64,000 bases of DNA from Kaistia sp. 32K (GCF_016629525.1 NZ_AP024269.1:3658001-3722000), one strand, 5' to 3'; positions 19,017 to 28,233 are shown, counted from the first letter of the stretch. Numbers and translations: made by a program. The notes: generated from the letters alone by a model not told the origin.

Positions 19017-19154
19017 ATCCGCCCCCGGCGAGTGGTCAAAACTCTAGATTGCAGCCATCTTCAAATCAATCGACGGCCAGATCGATCGGCGACGGGCAGG
19101 CGATTTCGCGCCCGTCCTGTGGTAACCCTCACGATCAGCGAAGGAGTATGAGCC

Positions 19155-19676
19155 ATGCAGCGCGTGACGGTGACGATCGACGACGATCTTCTGGAAGGGA
19201 TCGACGCGCTCTGCCAACGCAAGGGGTATCAGAGCCGGTCGGAAGCGCTGCGCGACATCATCCGCTCGGAATTCTCCCGCGCCAGCGCGGAGGCGGCCAC
19301 CGTGCCGGACGGCGACGAGATCTGCCACGCAACGCTGACCTACGTCTACAACCATGAGACGCGGGCGCTGGCAAGCCGGTTGACCACCAACCACCACCAT
19401 CATTCCGACATGTCGATCTCGACGACGCATGTGCATATGGACCATGACAACTGCCTCGAGGTCTCGATCCTGCGCGGGCCTGTCAGCAAGCTGCAGACCT
19501 TTGCCGACAGCGTGATCAGCCAGCGCGGCGTCCGCCACGGCGCGCTGCACATCATGCCGGCCGAGGCGAGCGAGCCGGAAGAAGGCCACACGCATCGCCA
19601 TCATCACCATGACCACGACCATGGCCACAGCCATGGTCACCGGCATGGGGATGGGCACGGCCACGATCACGACTAG
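19155..19676 (+). CDS. nikR: Nickel-responsive regulator NikR with His-rich C-terminal tail
   Basis: 173 aa. The N-terminal ribbon-helix-helix (MQRVTVTIDDDLLEGID, SRSEALRDIIRSEF) binds DNA. The ACT-like domain carries the high-affinity nickel site residues in HHHHSDMSISTTHVHMDHDNCLEV (written in part: H-x-H and Cys). After the normal end, about residue 140, a tail of some 30 residues is nearly all His, Asp and Gly. That tail is absent from ordinary NikR. GAAGGAG precedes the start. A matching operator lies upstream of nikK at 24697-24724. The 3' end overlaps the convergent DUF1576 gene by four bases. Confidence 0.95.
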   Translation: MQRVTVTIDDDLLEGIDALCQRKGYQSRSEALRDIIRSEFSRASAEAATVPDGDEICHATLTYVYNHETRALASRLTTNHHHHSDMSISTTHVHMDHDNCLEVSILRGPVSKLQTFADSVISQRGVRHGALHIMPAEASEPEEGHTHRHHHHDHDHGHSHGHRHGDGHGHDHD

Positions 19677-20971
19677 AGCTTCTCTTCCGGGCGATCGGCC
19701 TTGCGCCACTGGATCGCGGTGATCACCGGCGCCAGCACCGAGGCGACGATGCCGGCGGCGAAGCCGTTGTTGTAGAGATTGAGCCCGCCATGCAGCACGC
19801 CGACCGCCTGCGCGGCGGAGGAGTGCACGAAGCCGGCGACGATGCCCCAGTGCCAGCCAAAGCGGCCGGCGATCGGCGCCAGCGTGGTGCCGAACAGCGC
19901 CGCCAGCACGATCGACGGATCCGCCGCGCCCCAGGGCTTCGCCAGCGAGCCGAGGAAGACACCGGCCATGATCGGCACGATGTTCTTCGGATGCTTGCCA
20001 TAGGCGGCGAAGCCGACCAGCGTGAAGATCGCGCCGATGACGGGGCCGTTCAAATCGCCACCGACGAGCAGCACGTAGATCATGCCGATGGCGCCGGTGA
20101 GGCCCATGTTCACCAGCGTCGGCGCGATGCCGACCTTCTCGATGAAGTCGGAAGGCGCCTGCCCGGTCAGCGCGACGATCTCCTTCATCTTCGCGAGGGC
20201 CGAGCGGTCGAGATGGAGCCCGCCGCCGACCAGCGCCACGAACAGCAGCGTCAGGAAGCCGCCGAGCAGCAAATTGTTGCCGGTCGTCCAGATGAACACC
20301 GGATCGGGCACGAATCCGTAGGACTTGTAGATGGCGACGACGAGCGTGCCGACGATGCCGGCGGTGAAGCCCATATTGTACAGGCTGAAGCCCATATGCG
20401 CCTTGAAGAGCTGCGCCGCGGCGGGCGGCAGCATGAAGCCCATCAGGAGCCCGGTGGCGAGGCCGAGCGGCAGGCCGAGCGAGACCGGAATCGCCGTCGA
20501 GAACAGGATCTCGGAGAAGACCGGCGCCAGCGCGCAGCCGAAGAAGGCCGTGTTGATATGGGCCGAGAACGGCTCCTGCTTGTAGAGCGCGTAGAGATAG
20601 ACGCCACCGATGATCGGCCAGATGTTGAGCAGGTTCTTGCCGAACAGGCCGAAGCCCAGCACCAGCATCAGGCAGGCGATGGCGCCGCCGCCGATCTTGG
20701 CGCCGGAGAACCGGTAGATCGCCGCCGTCACCCAGGTCAGCAGGCCGGCATTGACGAAGGCCGCGCCCATGCCGCCGACGCCGATATAGTCGGTAATCAG
20801 CGTGTCGCGCGCGAGCAGGATCTTGACGAGGCCCGGGAAAATCTCGGCCCAGGGCGAGACGACCAGCCCGAAGAGGATGAAGGCGCCGGCGACGGCGGCG
20901 ACGACCAGCAGCAACTGGTTGTCGGAAAGCTCGGCCCTGGCTTCGTCCCCGGTCGCGTTCAAGGCATTCAT
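19673..20971 (-). CDS. DUF1576 polytopic membrane protein
   Basis: 432 aa from ATG 20971 (MNALNATGDEARAEL, with GGGGTG upstream). Ten or more hydrophobic segments, with two similar halves: HMGFSLYNMGFTAGIVGTLV in the first and HGGLNLYNNGFAAGIVASVL in the second. This repeat is characteristic of DUF1576, a membrane family of unknown function. The position between nikR and the nickel importer is suggestive of a solute linked to nickel or urease, but no function is known. It has no NikR operator that I can see. Confidence 0.75.
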   Translation of the reverse strand: MNALNATGDEARAELSDNQLLLVVAAVAGAFILFGLVVSPWAEIFPGLVKILLARDTLITDYIGVGGMGAAFVNAGLLTWVTAAIYRFSGAKIGGGAIACLMLVLGFGLFGKNLLNIWPIIGGVYLYALYKQEPFSAHINTAFFGCALAPVFSEILFSTAIPVSLGLPLGLATGLLMGFMLPPAAAQLFKAHMGFSLYNMGFTAGIVGTLVVAIYKSYGFVPDPVFIWTTGNNLLLGGFLTLLFVALVGGGLHLDRSALAKMKEIVALTGQAPSDFIEKVGIAPTLVNMGLTGAIGMIYVLLVGGDLNGPVIGAIFTLVGFAAYGKHPKNIVPIMAGVFLGSLAKPWGAADPSIVLAALFGTTLAPIAGRFGWHWGIVAGFVHSSAAQAVGVLHGGLNLYNNGFAAGIVASVLAPVITAIQWRKADRPEEKL

Positions 20972-21143
20972 GGTGGCACCCCGTCGCACAGTTCCCCCGC
21001 GGCGACCCGGCGGCAAGTGGCAGGGCGGCAAGTGGCTGGGCGATATCATGGTCGAAACGCGGCGGGAATGAAAACCTGCCGTCAGCGGTCAAACTGAGAC
21101 GCAGCGCACAAGCCGGGGACGGATCGTCATCCGGCCCCCTGCC

Positions 21144-21917
21144 TCAGACGCCGTGCGCGCCAAAACCGATCGAGGTCTCGCCGGAAACCTCGTGTTCGAA
21201 ATGGACATGCGCGTGGCTGTGGTGGTGCGCGTGCTGGTGCACCGTGCCGCGATGGCCGCGCCCATCCCTAAGCAGCAGCGCCGTGGTGGCGAGCCGCGAC
21301 ATGAAATGCGCGTCATGGGCGACGATGATCATCGCCTGCGGCAGCGATTCCAGGATGTCACCGAGACGCGCATAGGCGTCCGGGTCGAGCCCGACGGTCG
21401 GCTCGTCGAGCAGCAGCACCTCGGGACGCATCGCGAGCACCGCGGCGATCGAGACCAGGCGCTTCTCGCCGCCGGACAGGCGGTGGGTGACGCGATCGGC
21501 CAGATGCAGCAGTTCCAGCGAGCGGAGCGTGACGCGCGCCGTCTCATAGGCCTCGTCGCGCGTCTGACCGAGATTGAGCGGCCCAAAGGCGACGTCCTCA
21601 AGCACGGTCGGGCAGAACAGCTGGTCGTCGGCGTCCTGGAAGACGAGCCCGGCGCGGGCGCGGACCTCGCGGAAATCGGCCTCGCTGCGCCGGGGCGCGC
21701 CGAACGCCTCGATCGTGCCGGCGCGGACGGGGATGAAGCCGGTGATGACATGCAGCAGCGTGCTCTTGCCGGCGCCGTTGGCGCCGAGCAGCACCAGGCG
21801 CTCGCCGGCGCGGAGCTCGAGATCGAGGCCGTCGAGCACCGGCACGTCGGCATAGCCGGCGACGACGCCGGAAAGGCGGATCAGGGGGGCTTCTTCCGTC
21901 TTTTCCGTTCCGGTCAT
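21144..21917 (-). CDS. nikO: Nickel ECF transporter ATPase NikO (CbiO family)
   Basis: 257 aa from ATG 21917, which overlaps the nikQ stop as ATGA. Walker A is GANGAGKST, the signature LSGGEKRLVSIAAVLAM, and Walker B VLLLDEPTVGLDPD. The last 30 residues are rich in His (HQHAHHHSHAHVH), which is not a normal ATPase feature and may bind nickel. It powers the NikKMLQO importer at the cytoplasmic face. Confidence 0.92.
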   Translation of the reverse strand: MTGTEKTEEAPLIRLSGVVAGYADVPVLDGLDLELRAGERLVLLGANGAGKSTLLHVITGFIPVRAGTIEAFGAPRRSEADFREVRARAGLVFQDADDQLFCPTVLEDVAFGPLNLGQTRDEAYETARVTLRSLELLHLADRVTHRLSGGEKRLVSIAAVLAMRPEVLLLDEPTVGLDPDAYARLGDILESLPQAMIIVAHDAHFMSRLATTALLLRDGRGHRGTVHQHAHHHSHAHVHFEHEVSGETSIGFGAHGV

Positions 21918-22684
21918 GCGAATTCCAGCCATGCGAGAGCCACCAGCACCAGCGGCCAGAGAAGGATGACACGATGGTCGGCGCGATCGAGCGGCCGCTG
22001 CACGAAGGCGGGGAAGCTGCCGGTGAAGCCGCGCGCCCGCATCGCCCAGGCGACTTGCTCCGCCCGCTCGGCGCTGCGCACCACCAGCATGCCGAGGAGA
22101 TGGCCGAGGCTGCGCCAGCTGTGCCGGTTGCTGCCGGCGCGAAAGCCGCGCGCCCGCATCGCCCGGCGCAGCCGCGCATATTCCTCGTGGAAGACGGCGA
22201 TGTAGCGGACCGTCAGCTGGAACAGATGCGCGATCGGCGCCGGAATGCCGATGCCGTTCATGGCGCCGGCGAGCCGCATCGTCCCCATCGTCGAGAGCAG
22301 CGCCGCGGCCATCAGCACGCCGGCATTGACCCGGACGATGATGGTCACGGCGCGGCGGACACCCTCGACCGACACCGGCAGGCCGAACAGGCTGAAGAGC
22401 GCCGGACCGGGCACCGTCAGCGGCAGGGTCAGGAGCAGGAACACGAGGAAGCCCTCGACCGCCGTCATCCGGCGCAGCGTCGATCGGAGCGGCAGGCGGG
22501 CATAGATCGCGGCGGCGAGCGCCAGCGCCAGCGCGGCGGCCAGCGCCGGGGCGGAATGCAGCACGGCGAGCAGGGCCAGAAAACTCAGCGCGGCGGCGAG
22601 GCGGACGCGCGGGTCGATCGCCGAAAGCGGCCCGATGTCCCGGTCCTCGGCGAAGATCGCCGCGGCGCTCGCCTTGCCGCTCAT
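21914..22684 (-). CDS. nikQ: Nickel ECF transporter transmembrane component NikQ (CbiQ family)
   Basis: 256 aa. T-component with the two coupling motifs RAMRARGFRAG and WAMRARGFTG that contact the ATPases. Several N-terminal helices (AAALSFLALLAVLHSA). Joined to nikO and nikL by four-base overlaps at both ends. Confidence 0.92.
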   Translation of the reverse strand: MSGKASAAAIFAEDRDIGPLSAIDPRVRLAAALSFLALLAVLHSAPALAAALALALAAAIYARLPLRSTLRRMTAVEGFLVFLLLTLPLTVPGPALFSLFGLPVSVEGVRRAVTIIVRVNAGVLMAAALLSTMGTMRLAGAMNGIGIPAPIAHLFQLTVRYIAVFHEEYARLRRAMRARGFRAGSNRHSWRSLGHLLGMLVVRSAERAEQVAWAMRARGFTGSFPAFVQRPLDRADHRVILLWPLVLVALAWLEFA

Positions 22685-23265
22685 GCCGCGTCCCCCTTGC
22701 GACGGCTCTTCACGAAGGCGAGCAGGCCGAACAGGCCGACGATGTAGCCGACGCCGCCGATGATGTCGCGGAGGCGGAGCGAAGATTCGAGCGCGTCGAT
22801 CTGCTCCGCCAGCGGCGCCACCTTGCGCGCCACCGCCAGCTCGATCTCGGCGAGCGGCACGGTCGCCTGCGCCGGCGCCGCGGCCGGAGCGGCGGCTCCC
22901 TCCGGCGACGGCGGGGCGGCAGGCGGGGCCGCCGCGTCGCCGGCGACGGTGAAGCGGGCGATGTGGCCATCATGCGCGTCGACGATGACCTGGACGTCGC
23001 CCGTGGCGGAGACCGGCAGGGCGAAGCGGCCGTCGGCGCCGGTCATTCCGGTCTGGAGCGGCTTGCCGGCGTTGTCGCGCAGCGTGACCGAGATGTCGGC
23101 GGCGGGACCGCTGCCGACGAAATAGGCCTCGCCCTCGATGTTGCCGCCGATCGCCGAGGCGAACACCTTGAGCCGGTGCGCCGAGGCCGGCGCGACGAGG
23201 AGCGCGAGCAGCACGAGCGCCGAGGCGACGCGGCCGAGATGGCGGAGGCCGTCAGGAGACCGCAA
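22681..23265 (-). CDS. nikL: NikL, small exported component of the nickel ECF transporter
   Basis: 194 aa from TTG 23265, with GGGGAGG upstream and inside the end of nikM; there is no ATG in a suitable place. A signal peptide ends at VAPASA-H, so mature protein starts with HRLKVFASA, as in NikL proteins. A beta-rich domain follows (GSGPAADISVTLRDNAGKPLQ), then an Ala/Pro linker, a coiled segment and one C-terminal helix (GYIVGLFGLLAFV). NikL replaces NikN in the NikKMLQO type of importer. Confidence 0.85.
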   Translation of the reverse strand: MRSPDGLRHLGRVASALVLLALLVAPASAHRLKVFASAIGGNIEGEAYFVGSGPAADISVTLRDNAGKPLQTGMTGADGRFALPVSATGDVQVIVDAHDGHIARFTVAGDAAAPPAAPPSPEGAAAPAAAPAQATVPLAEIELAVARKVAPLAEQIDALESSLRLRDIIGGVGYIVGLFGLLAFVKSRRKGDAA

Positions 23266-23887
23266 GCTTGCCTCCCCGCCGGCGCGGACCCGCCAGCATC
23301 TCCGGGCTGACCCTGGCCAGGAAGGCGCAGGCGAAGCCGGTGATGATCGCCTCGCCGACGAGAAGCGGGCCATAGGAAAGCACCACGATCCGGGCCGAAA
23401 GCTCATAGGCCGTGTCGGTCGCCGTCAGCACCAGCGCCACCAGCGCCGCCGTGGAGGCGACCGACAGCGCCGCGACAAGGGCGCCGAAGAGGCCGGCCCG
23501 CTTCGGCGTCGCGCCGGCGATCCACGGCGCGAAGGCGAGCGCCCAGAACACGCCCGGCAGCGCGATGTTCACGGTGTTGACGCCGAGCGTGGTGACGCCG
23601 CCGAAGCCGAAGAAGACCGCCTGCAGCACCAGCCCGACGAAGACCGCCGGCACCGCCGCCCAGCCGAGCACGATCCCCATCAGCCCCGAGAGGAGCAGAT
23701 GCACGCTGGTCGGGCCGATCGAGACATTGATCAGGCTGGCGACGAAGAACAGCGCCGCCACCACGGCGACGCGCGGCAGGCTGTCCTCGTCGAGCCGCTT
23801 CAGCGCATAGCCGAGCGCCACGGCCGTGATCACGCCGTCCGAGGCGAGGACCGGGATGGAGAGAATGCCGTCCGGAATATGGGCCAT
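23252..23887 (-). CDS. nikM: Nickel ECF transporter substrate-binding membrane component NikM
   Basis: 211 aa, CbiM/NikM family. It opens MAHIPDGILS; the N-terminal His next to the amino end is the nickel-binding feature of this family. Membrane helices include NVSIGPTSVHLLLSGLMGIV and NTVNIALPGVFWALAF. It gives metal specificity; the operon context (nikR, NikR operator, urease) supports nickel rather than cobalt. Confidence 0.92.
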   Translation of the reverse strand: MAHIPDGILSIPVLASDGVITAVALGYALKRLDEDSLPRVAVVAALFFVASLINVSIGPTSVHLLLSGLMGIVLGWAAVPAVFVGLVLQAVFFGFGGVTTLGVNTVNIALPGVFWALAFAPWIAGATPKRAGLFGALVAALSVASTAALVALVLTATDTAYELSARIVVLSYGPLLVGEAIITGFACAFLARVSPEMLAGPRRRGGKLAVS

Positions 23888-23897
23888 GTTGCGCCGT

Positions 23898-24665
23898 CTA
23901 CTTCATGTCCACGGCCTTGACCCAGATCAGGCCGCCGAGCTCGACCGGCTTCGGATTGCCTTCGGGATCCGGCAATTGGTAATCGGCATCAACCAGCGCC
24001 GCGAAGCCCCACCAGCCGGCGCGCGGCAGGGCATAGTGGAACACCCCCTGCCCGTCCGCCTTCACCACCTGCGTGACGAAGGCGTCGGCCGGCGGCGTGA
24101 CGGAGCCGTCATTCACCCATTCGACCTCGACCTCGGCGAAGGGCACCGGCTCGCCATTGCGGCGGACGATGCCGCTGAAGAGGTTGCCGGTCCACAGCCC
24201 ATAGGGGCGGACCAGCGGCTCGATCTCGACGGGAAGGCCGACGGCGCGGTCCCAGTCGGAACCCCAGCCGAAGCCGTCGACGACCACCTTGGCGTAATGG
24301 ATGATCGACTTGCCCTCGGCCGGCTCCCAATAGGGCTTCGGCTCGACGAAGAAGGTGTAGTTCCCGGGCTTGGCCGGCTTGTAGGTGGCCTTCCAGGCCG
24401 TCTTGCCGTCATGCGGGGCCTCGACCAGCGTCGAAAGCAGGTCCGTCTCGCCGGCCTCTGTGACGACGCCGAACCGCGCCGGCTTCGCCATCTCCATGGT
24501 CGGGCCGCGATCCATCGGATGGGTGAAGACGAGATCGAGCACCAGCTCGGTGTCGTCCTCGCCGAAATTGTCGGTCGAGGGCAGGATTTCCTGGAAATGC
24601 GCGCTGGCGGAAGCAACGGGAAGGACGATGGCGGCCGCCAGGGCCGCGACGCGAACGATTCTCAA
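23898..24665 (-). CDS. nikK: NikK, periplasmic DUF4198 component of the nickel importer
   Basis: 255 aa. Signal peptide ([17 protein letters not shown]) followed by mature [11 protein letters not shown], an N-terminal His arrangement typical of NikK. DUF4198 elements: [29 protein letters not shown] and [13 protein letters not shown]. First gene of nikKMLQO; AAAGGAG precedes the start. A NikR operator lies 32 bases upstream of the ATG. Confidence 0.9.
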   Translation of the reverse strand: MRIVRVAALAAAIVLPVASASAHFQEILPSTDNFGEDDTELVLDLVFTHPMDRGPTMEMAKPARFGVVTEAGETDLLSTLVEAPHDGKTAWKATYKPAKPGNYTFFVEPKPYWEPAEGKSIIHYAKVVVDGFGWGSDWDRAVGLPVEIEPLVRPYGLWTGNLFSGIVRRNGEPVPFAEVEVEWVNDGSVTPPADAFVTQVVKADGQGVFHYALPRAGWWGFAALVDADYQLPDPEGNPKPVELGGLIWVKAVDMK

Positions 24666-24696
24666 AGGAGACCCCCAACAGACTTTACGTCATGCG

Positions 24697-24724
24697 GTAT
24701 GAGGATCATCAACAAACGTCACAC
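24697..24724 (-). promoter_or_regulatory. NikR operator upstream of nikK
   Basis: GTATGA-N16-TCACAC matches the NikR consensus GTATGA-N16-TCATAC at 11 of 12 positions with the exact spacing. It sits 32 bases before the nikK ATG, in promoter position, and nikR itself is 5 kb away. Nickel-bound NikR is expected to repress nikKMLQO. Confidence 0.85.
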
Positions 24725-24835
24725 GCGTCAAGCGGACGAGACGCGATTCCGGCGTCGGGCACCGATTTATCGCGCGGTGTGATCCGGAGGCGGCGAGATG
24801 ACGCGCAGTGTCTTCAAGACCATCAACCAACTCCG

Positions 24836-24964
24836 CCATCATCCTGAGGTGCTTCGCGCCAGCGAAGCCTCGAAGGAGGCTCCAGCAGGACATCCGGTTT
24901 GCAGAAGGGCGTTCCCTGGACCCTCCTTCGAGGCCCGGCTTCCGCCGGGCACCTCAGGATGATG
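24836..24964. repeat. Complete palindromic repeat (129 bp)
   Basis: Inverted repeat whose ends are CCATCATCCTGAGGTGC and GCACCTCAGGATGATGG, with internal hairpins TTCGCGCCAGCGAA and CCCGGCTTCCGCCGGG. It is the same family as the elements at 5082-5128 and 36033-36171. It fills most of the nikK-autotransporter gap. Confidence 0.85.
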
Positions 24965-24996
24965 GCCGAGCTCTCATGGAGCGGTGAGTCCCGCCC

Positions 24997-27900
24997 TCAG
25001 TACGAAATATGCACGCCGAGCTGGACGGCGTGGCTGTCCTCGCCCGCCGCGAAGCGGCCGGCATAGTTCAGGAAGCCGCTGGCGCCGTGCACCATGCCGA
25101 AATCGACGCCCGCGTCGACCGTCGCGGCATCCTTGGCGGCGCCGATGCCGGCGATCTGGAACGGGCCGCCGCCGGCGAACGCCATGTCGAGGACCGGCGT
25201 CGTGCCCGAGAGCGAATGCGACCAGGCCGCGGCGATGCGCGGCCGGATCCAGAGCCCGTTGTCGAGGGCGAAGCGATGCCCGGCGCGCAGGCCCAGCGTC
25301 GTGACGCAGCCGGAGAGCGAGGAGCCGTCGGAGGAGAGGCTGGCGGCGCCCGCCCCGTCCTCACTGAAGCCGTCGAGCTCGCTCCGGGCGCAGGCGAGAC
25401 CGGCCATCGGCTCGACCTCGCTGGCGCCGAAGCGCACGACATAGCCGAGCTCGCCGAAGGCCTGCGCCGTCCAGCCGTCATACTGGCTCTTCGCCGTGCC
25501 GCTAAGCGGCGCGACGTCGATCCGGCGCTCGACGTCGAGCTGGTGCAGCGCCATCGCCGCGCCGCCGCGCACGCGCCACTGGTCCTGGTTCCACTGGCCG
25601 TAGCCGGCGAGGACGTAGGAATCGATGTCGGCCTTGCTGGCGCGCTCGTCGACCGTGACCTTGCCCTTGTCCGCCCCAAAGGCGACGCCAACGCGAAAAT
25701 TGTCGGTGGTGCGGTCGATGCCGGCCATGATGCCGGCCGAGGAACGCAATCCGCCGGCCGCGTTGCCGTCGCCGTCAAAATCGGTCCTGGCGCCATAGCC
25801 GGTCATCCAGGGCGTATAGCCCTCGACCCAGCCGGCATTGCGCATCCGGTTCAGCAGCGTCGCCCGGGTCTGCTCGCTCTGCGCCTGCAGGCTGCCGAGC
25901 GCGGTGGCGTGGATCTCGCCGGAGAGGTTGTCATAGGCCGCGCGGGCGCCGGCGACGTCTTGGGTCAGCACGGCATCGTAGACGGGATTGCCGCTCGCGA
26001 GCTTCTCGACGGCGCCGCCCGTCGCCCTCTGGTTCGGCGTCGCGCCGACGGAGGCGAAGCTGGTGGCGTTGCGGTCGAGCGTGATGGCGACGGAGGCGAG
26101 GTTGTAGTCGATCGTCGGGTCGAGGAAGGCGTAGTCGGAGAAGGTGCTGCCGAACGTGCCGGTGATTTGCCCGGTGGCGGAAAGGATGGTGTAGGAGGTG
26201 CCGACCTGCAGCGGCACGGCCGAGACCGCGAGCCGCAGGCTGCCGCCGTCGAGCTGGACGTCGCCTTCGACCGCCACCGCGCCCATGCCGGTGCCGTTGA
26301 CGACGGTGCGCAGCGTCGAGCTCTCCTCGAGCACCAGCGTGCCCTTGACCTTGAGCGTGCCCGGCGCGACGCCGTCGCCGCCCATCAGCACGCCGGCGAT
26401 GGTGGCGGGACCGACCGTGCCGGTGCCGCTCAGCGTGCCGCCCACGCCGACAACGACGCTGGCGGAAGTGGAGATGTCGCCATCGACCCGGAGCGTGCCG
26501 CCCGTGACCGTCGTGGTGCCCTGGTAAGAATTGGTCGCCGTCAGCGCCAGCGTGCCGGAGCCGAACTTCACCAGCCCGCCCTCGCCGGAGATCATGCCGG
26601 AGAAGACCGTCGAGGTGTCGTCGCCGCCGACGCGGAGCTCGCTCGCGACATTGTTCAGCGTCACCGCGCCGGCGCCGGCGAGTGAGCCGATCGTCGCCTT
26701 GAAGCCGGCGAGATCGAGCGTCGCCCCGTCGGCGACCGTGAAGGCGGAGTGATGCGCCAGCGCGTCGTCGGCGCCCGCCTGCAGCGTGCCCTCGCGGATC
26801 TCGGTGCGGCCGGTATAGCTGCTGGTGCCGCCGAGCTCGAGGGTGCCGGTGCCGACCTTGACCAGCGAACCGCCCTTGCCGCCGCCGATGCCGCCATCGG
26901 TAATGGCGCCGGCGAAGGTGGTGGCGAGGTTGTTGCTGCCGACCGTCAGCTGATTGCCGCCGAGGCGCAGATTTCCCGCGCCCGCGATGGAGCCGACACC
27001 GATCGAGCCGGTCGTCACCTGCGAGATATCGACGGTTCCGGCAACGCCGGACACCGGGTCCTTGTCGATCTGCAGGCTCGCCGTGCCGCCGGATGCGGCG
27101 TCGGCGAAGGTCGTCACCCCGCCCGGCCCGGTGGTGATCTTCGCCGAACCGGCCGAGCTTTGGCCGGAGAAGGCGAGCGAGCCGCCATTGTTGATGGTGG
27201 CCTGGTCGGCCGTACTGGTGCCGGAAAAGCGGATCGAACCGGAGCCGTTGTTGATCAGGTCGGCCGAGCCGGCGGAGCTGGCGCCGGCGAAGGCGAGCGT
27301 GCCGTCATTGACGAGCCGGGCGCTGCCGGCGGTGCTCGTCTCGAGGAACTGGATGGAGCCGCCGGCATTGTTGACGACGAATTGCGTCTCGCCGGCGGTC
27401 GCGTTGCCCTTGAAGGTGACGGCGCCATTGTTGAACAAGGTCGCCTCGCCGAGCGAGCTTGAGCCCGCGAAGACGATGGCGCCCGTCGCGTTGTTGGTGA
27501 TCACAGCCGTGCCGGCGCCGCTCGTACCGGAGAAATTGAGCTCGCCGCTGTTGTTGACCCGGGCGGCGCCGAGCGAGCTGGCGTCGAGAAAGTCGACGAT
27601 GCCGGTCTGGTTGTTGGTGATCTCCGCCCCACCGGCCGAGCTCGTATTCTCGAACTCCATCCGGCCGTTGACGGTGAGGATCGAGGTGCCGGCCGTGGCG
27701 TTGTCGGCGAAAGTCAGCACGCCGCTCGCATTGGTGACGAAGGTGGCGCCGCCGGCCGTCGCATTCTCGTTGAAGAGCGTGCGACCATTGTTGGTGACGA
27801 TCGCGCCGGCGGCGCTGGCATTACCGGAAAAACCAAGCGTGCCGCCGCCATTGTTGACGATGGTGGCCCCGCCGGCGGAGCTGTCGCCGGAAAAGGTCAG

Positions 27901-28233
27901 ACTGCCGCCATTGTTGGTGAGGAAGGCCGAGCCGGCCGTGCTCTCGTCGTTGAAGCTCGTGCTGCTGCCGGAATTGTTGATGATGTTGGCCTGACCCGCC
28001 GTGCTCTGGTCGTTGAAGATCACGGCGTCGCCCTGGTTGGCGGTGATCTCGGCCGAGCCGGCCGACTGCGTGCCGTCATAGACCGTTGTCTCGGCCGCGA
28101 GCGCGCCGCCCGGCAGCGCCAGGCCGAGCCAGAGCGGCGCGGCGCCGAGGGCGAGCCGGCGCAAGCGCCTGGCGGAAGGACGCGTCTCGTCCCCCGCCGA
28201 CCGACCCGATCCGCAACCGCCCCGAACCATCAT
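24997..28233 (-). CDS. Autotransporter with tandem beta-helix repeats
   Basis: 1078 aa from ATG 28233 (a TTG at 28245 is also in frame). The order is signal peptide (LGLALPGGALA-A), then about 17 tandem repeats of 19-22 residues (pattern S/T-A-G-x-A-x-I-x-N-N-x-G-x-x-x-F, residues 45-400). Next come autotransporter-associated strand repeats (TGTLELGGTSSYTGRTEI; GTLALTATNSYQGTTTV) and a C-terminal beta barrel ending in AVQLGVHISY, with a terminal aromatic as required for BAM insertion. It is probably a surface adhesin. It has its own CtrA-type site upstream. Confidence 0.9.
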   Translation of the reverse strand: MMVRGGCGSGRSAGDETRPSARRLRRLALGAAPLWLGLALPGGALAAETTVYDGTQSAGSAEITANQGDAVIFNDQSTAGQANIINNSGSSTSFNDESTAGSAFLTNNGGSLTFSGDSSAGGATIVNNGGGTLGFSGNASAAGAIVTNNGRTLFNENATAGGATFVTNASGVLTFADNATAGTSILTVNGRMEFENTSSAGGAEITNNQTGIVDFLDASSLGAARVNNSGELNFSGTSGAGTAVITNNATGAIVFAGSSSLGEATLFNNGAVTFKGNATAGETQFVVNNAGGSIQFLETSTAGSARLVNDGTLAFAGASSAGSADLINNGSGSIRFSGTSTADQATINNGGSLAFSGQSSAGSAKITTGPGGVTTFADAASGGTASLQIDKDPVSGVAGTVDISQVTTGSIGVGSIAGAGNLRLGGNQLTVGSNNLATTFAGAITDGGIGGGKGGSLVKVGTGTLELGGTSSYTGRTEIREGTLQAGADDALAHHSAFTVADGATLDLAGFKATIGSLAGAGAVTLNNVASELRVGGDDTSTVFSGMISGEGGLVKFGSGTLALTATNSYQGTTTVTGGTLRVDGDISTSASVVVGVGGTLSGTGTVGPATIAGVLMGGDGVAPGTLKVKGTLVLEESSTLRTVVNGTGMGAVAVEGDVQLDGGSLRLAVSAVPLQVGTSYTILSATGQITGTFGSTFSDYAFLDPTIDYNLASVAITLDRNATSFASVGATPNQRATGGAVEKLASGNPVYDAVLTQDVAGARAAYDNLSGEIHATALGSLQAQSEQTRATLLNRMRNAGWVEGYTPWMTGYGARTDFDGDGNAAGGLRSSAGIMAGIDRTTDNFRVGVAFGADKGKVTVDERASKADIDSYVLAGYGQWNQDQWRVRGGAAMALHQLDVERRIDVAPLSGTAKSQYDGWTAQAFGELGYVVRFGASEVEPMAGLACARSELDGFSEDGAGAASLSSDGSSLSGCVTTLGLRAGHRFALDNGLWIRPRIAAAWSHSLSGTTPVLDMAFAGGGPFQIAGIGAAKDAATVDAGVDFGMVHGASGFLNYAGRFAAGEDSHAVQLGVHISY

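Noticed and set aside
19146..19151. GTATGA next to the nikR ribosome site as a NikR operator
   Set aside because: The second half site at the right distance is CGGTGA, not TCATAC; only half a site is present.
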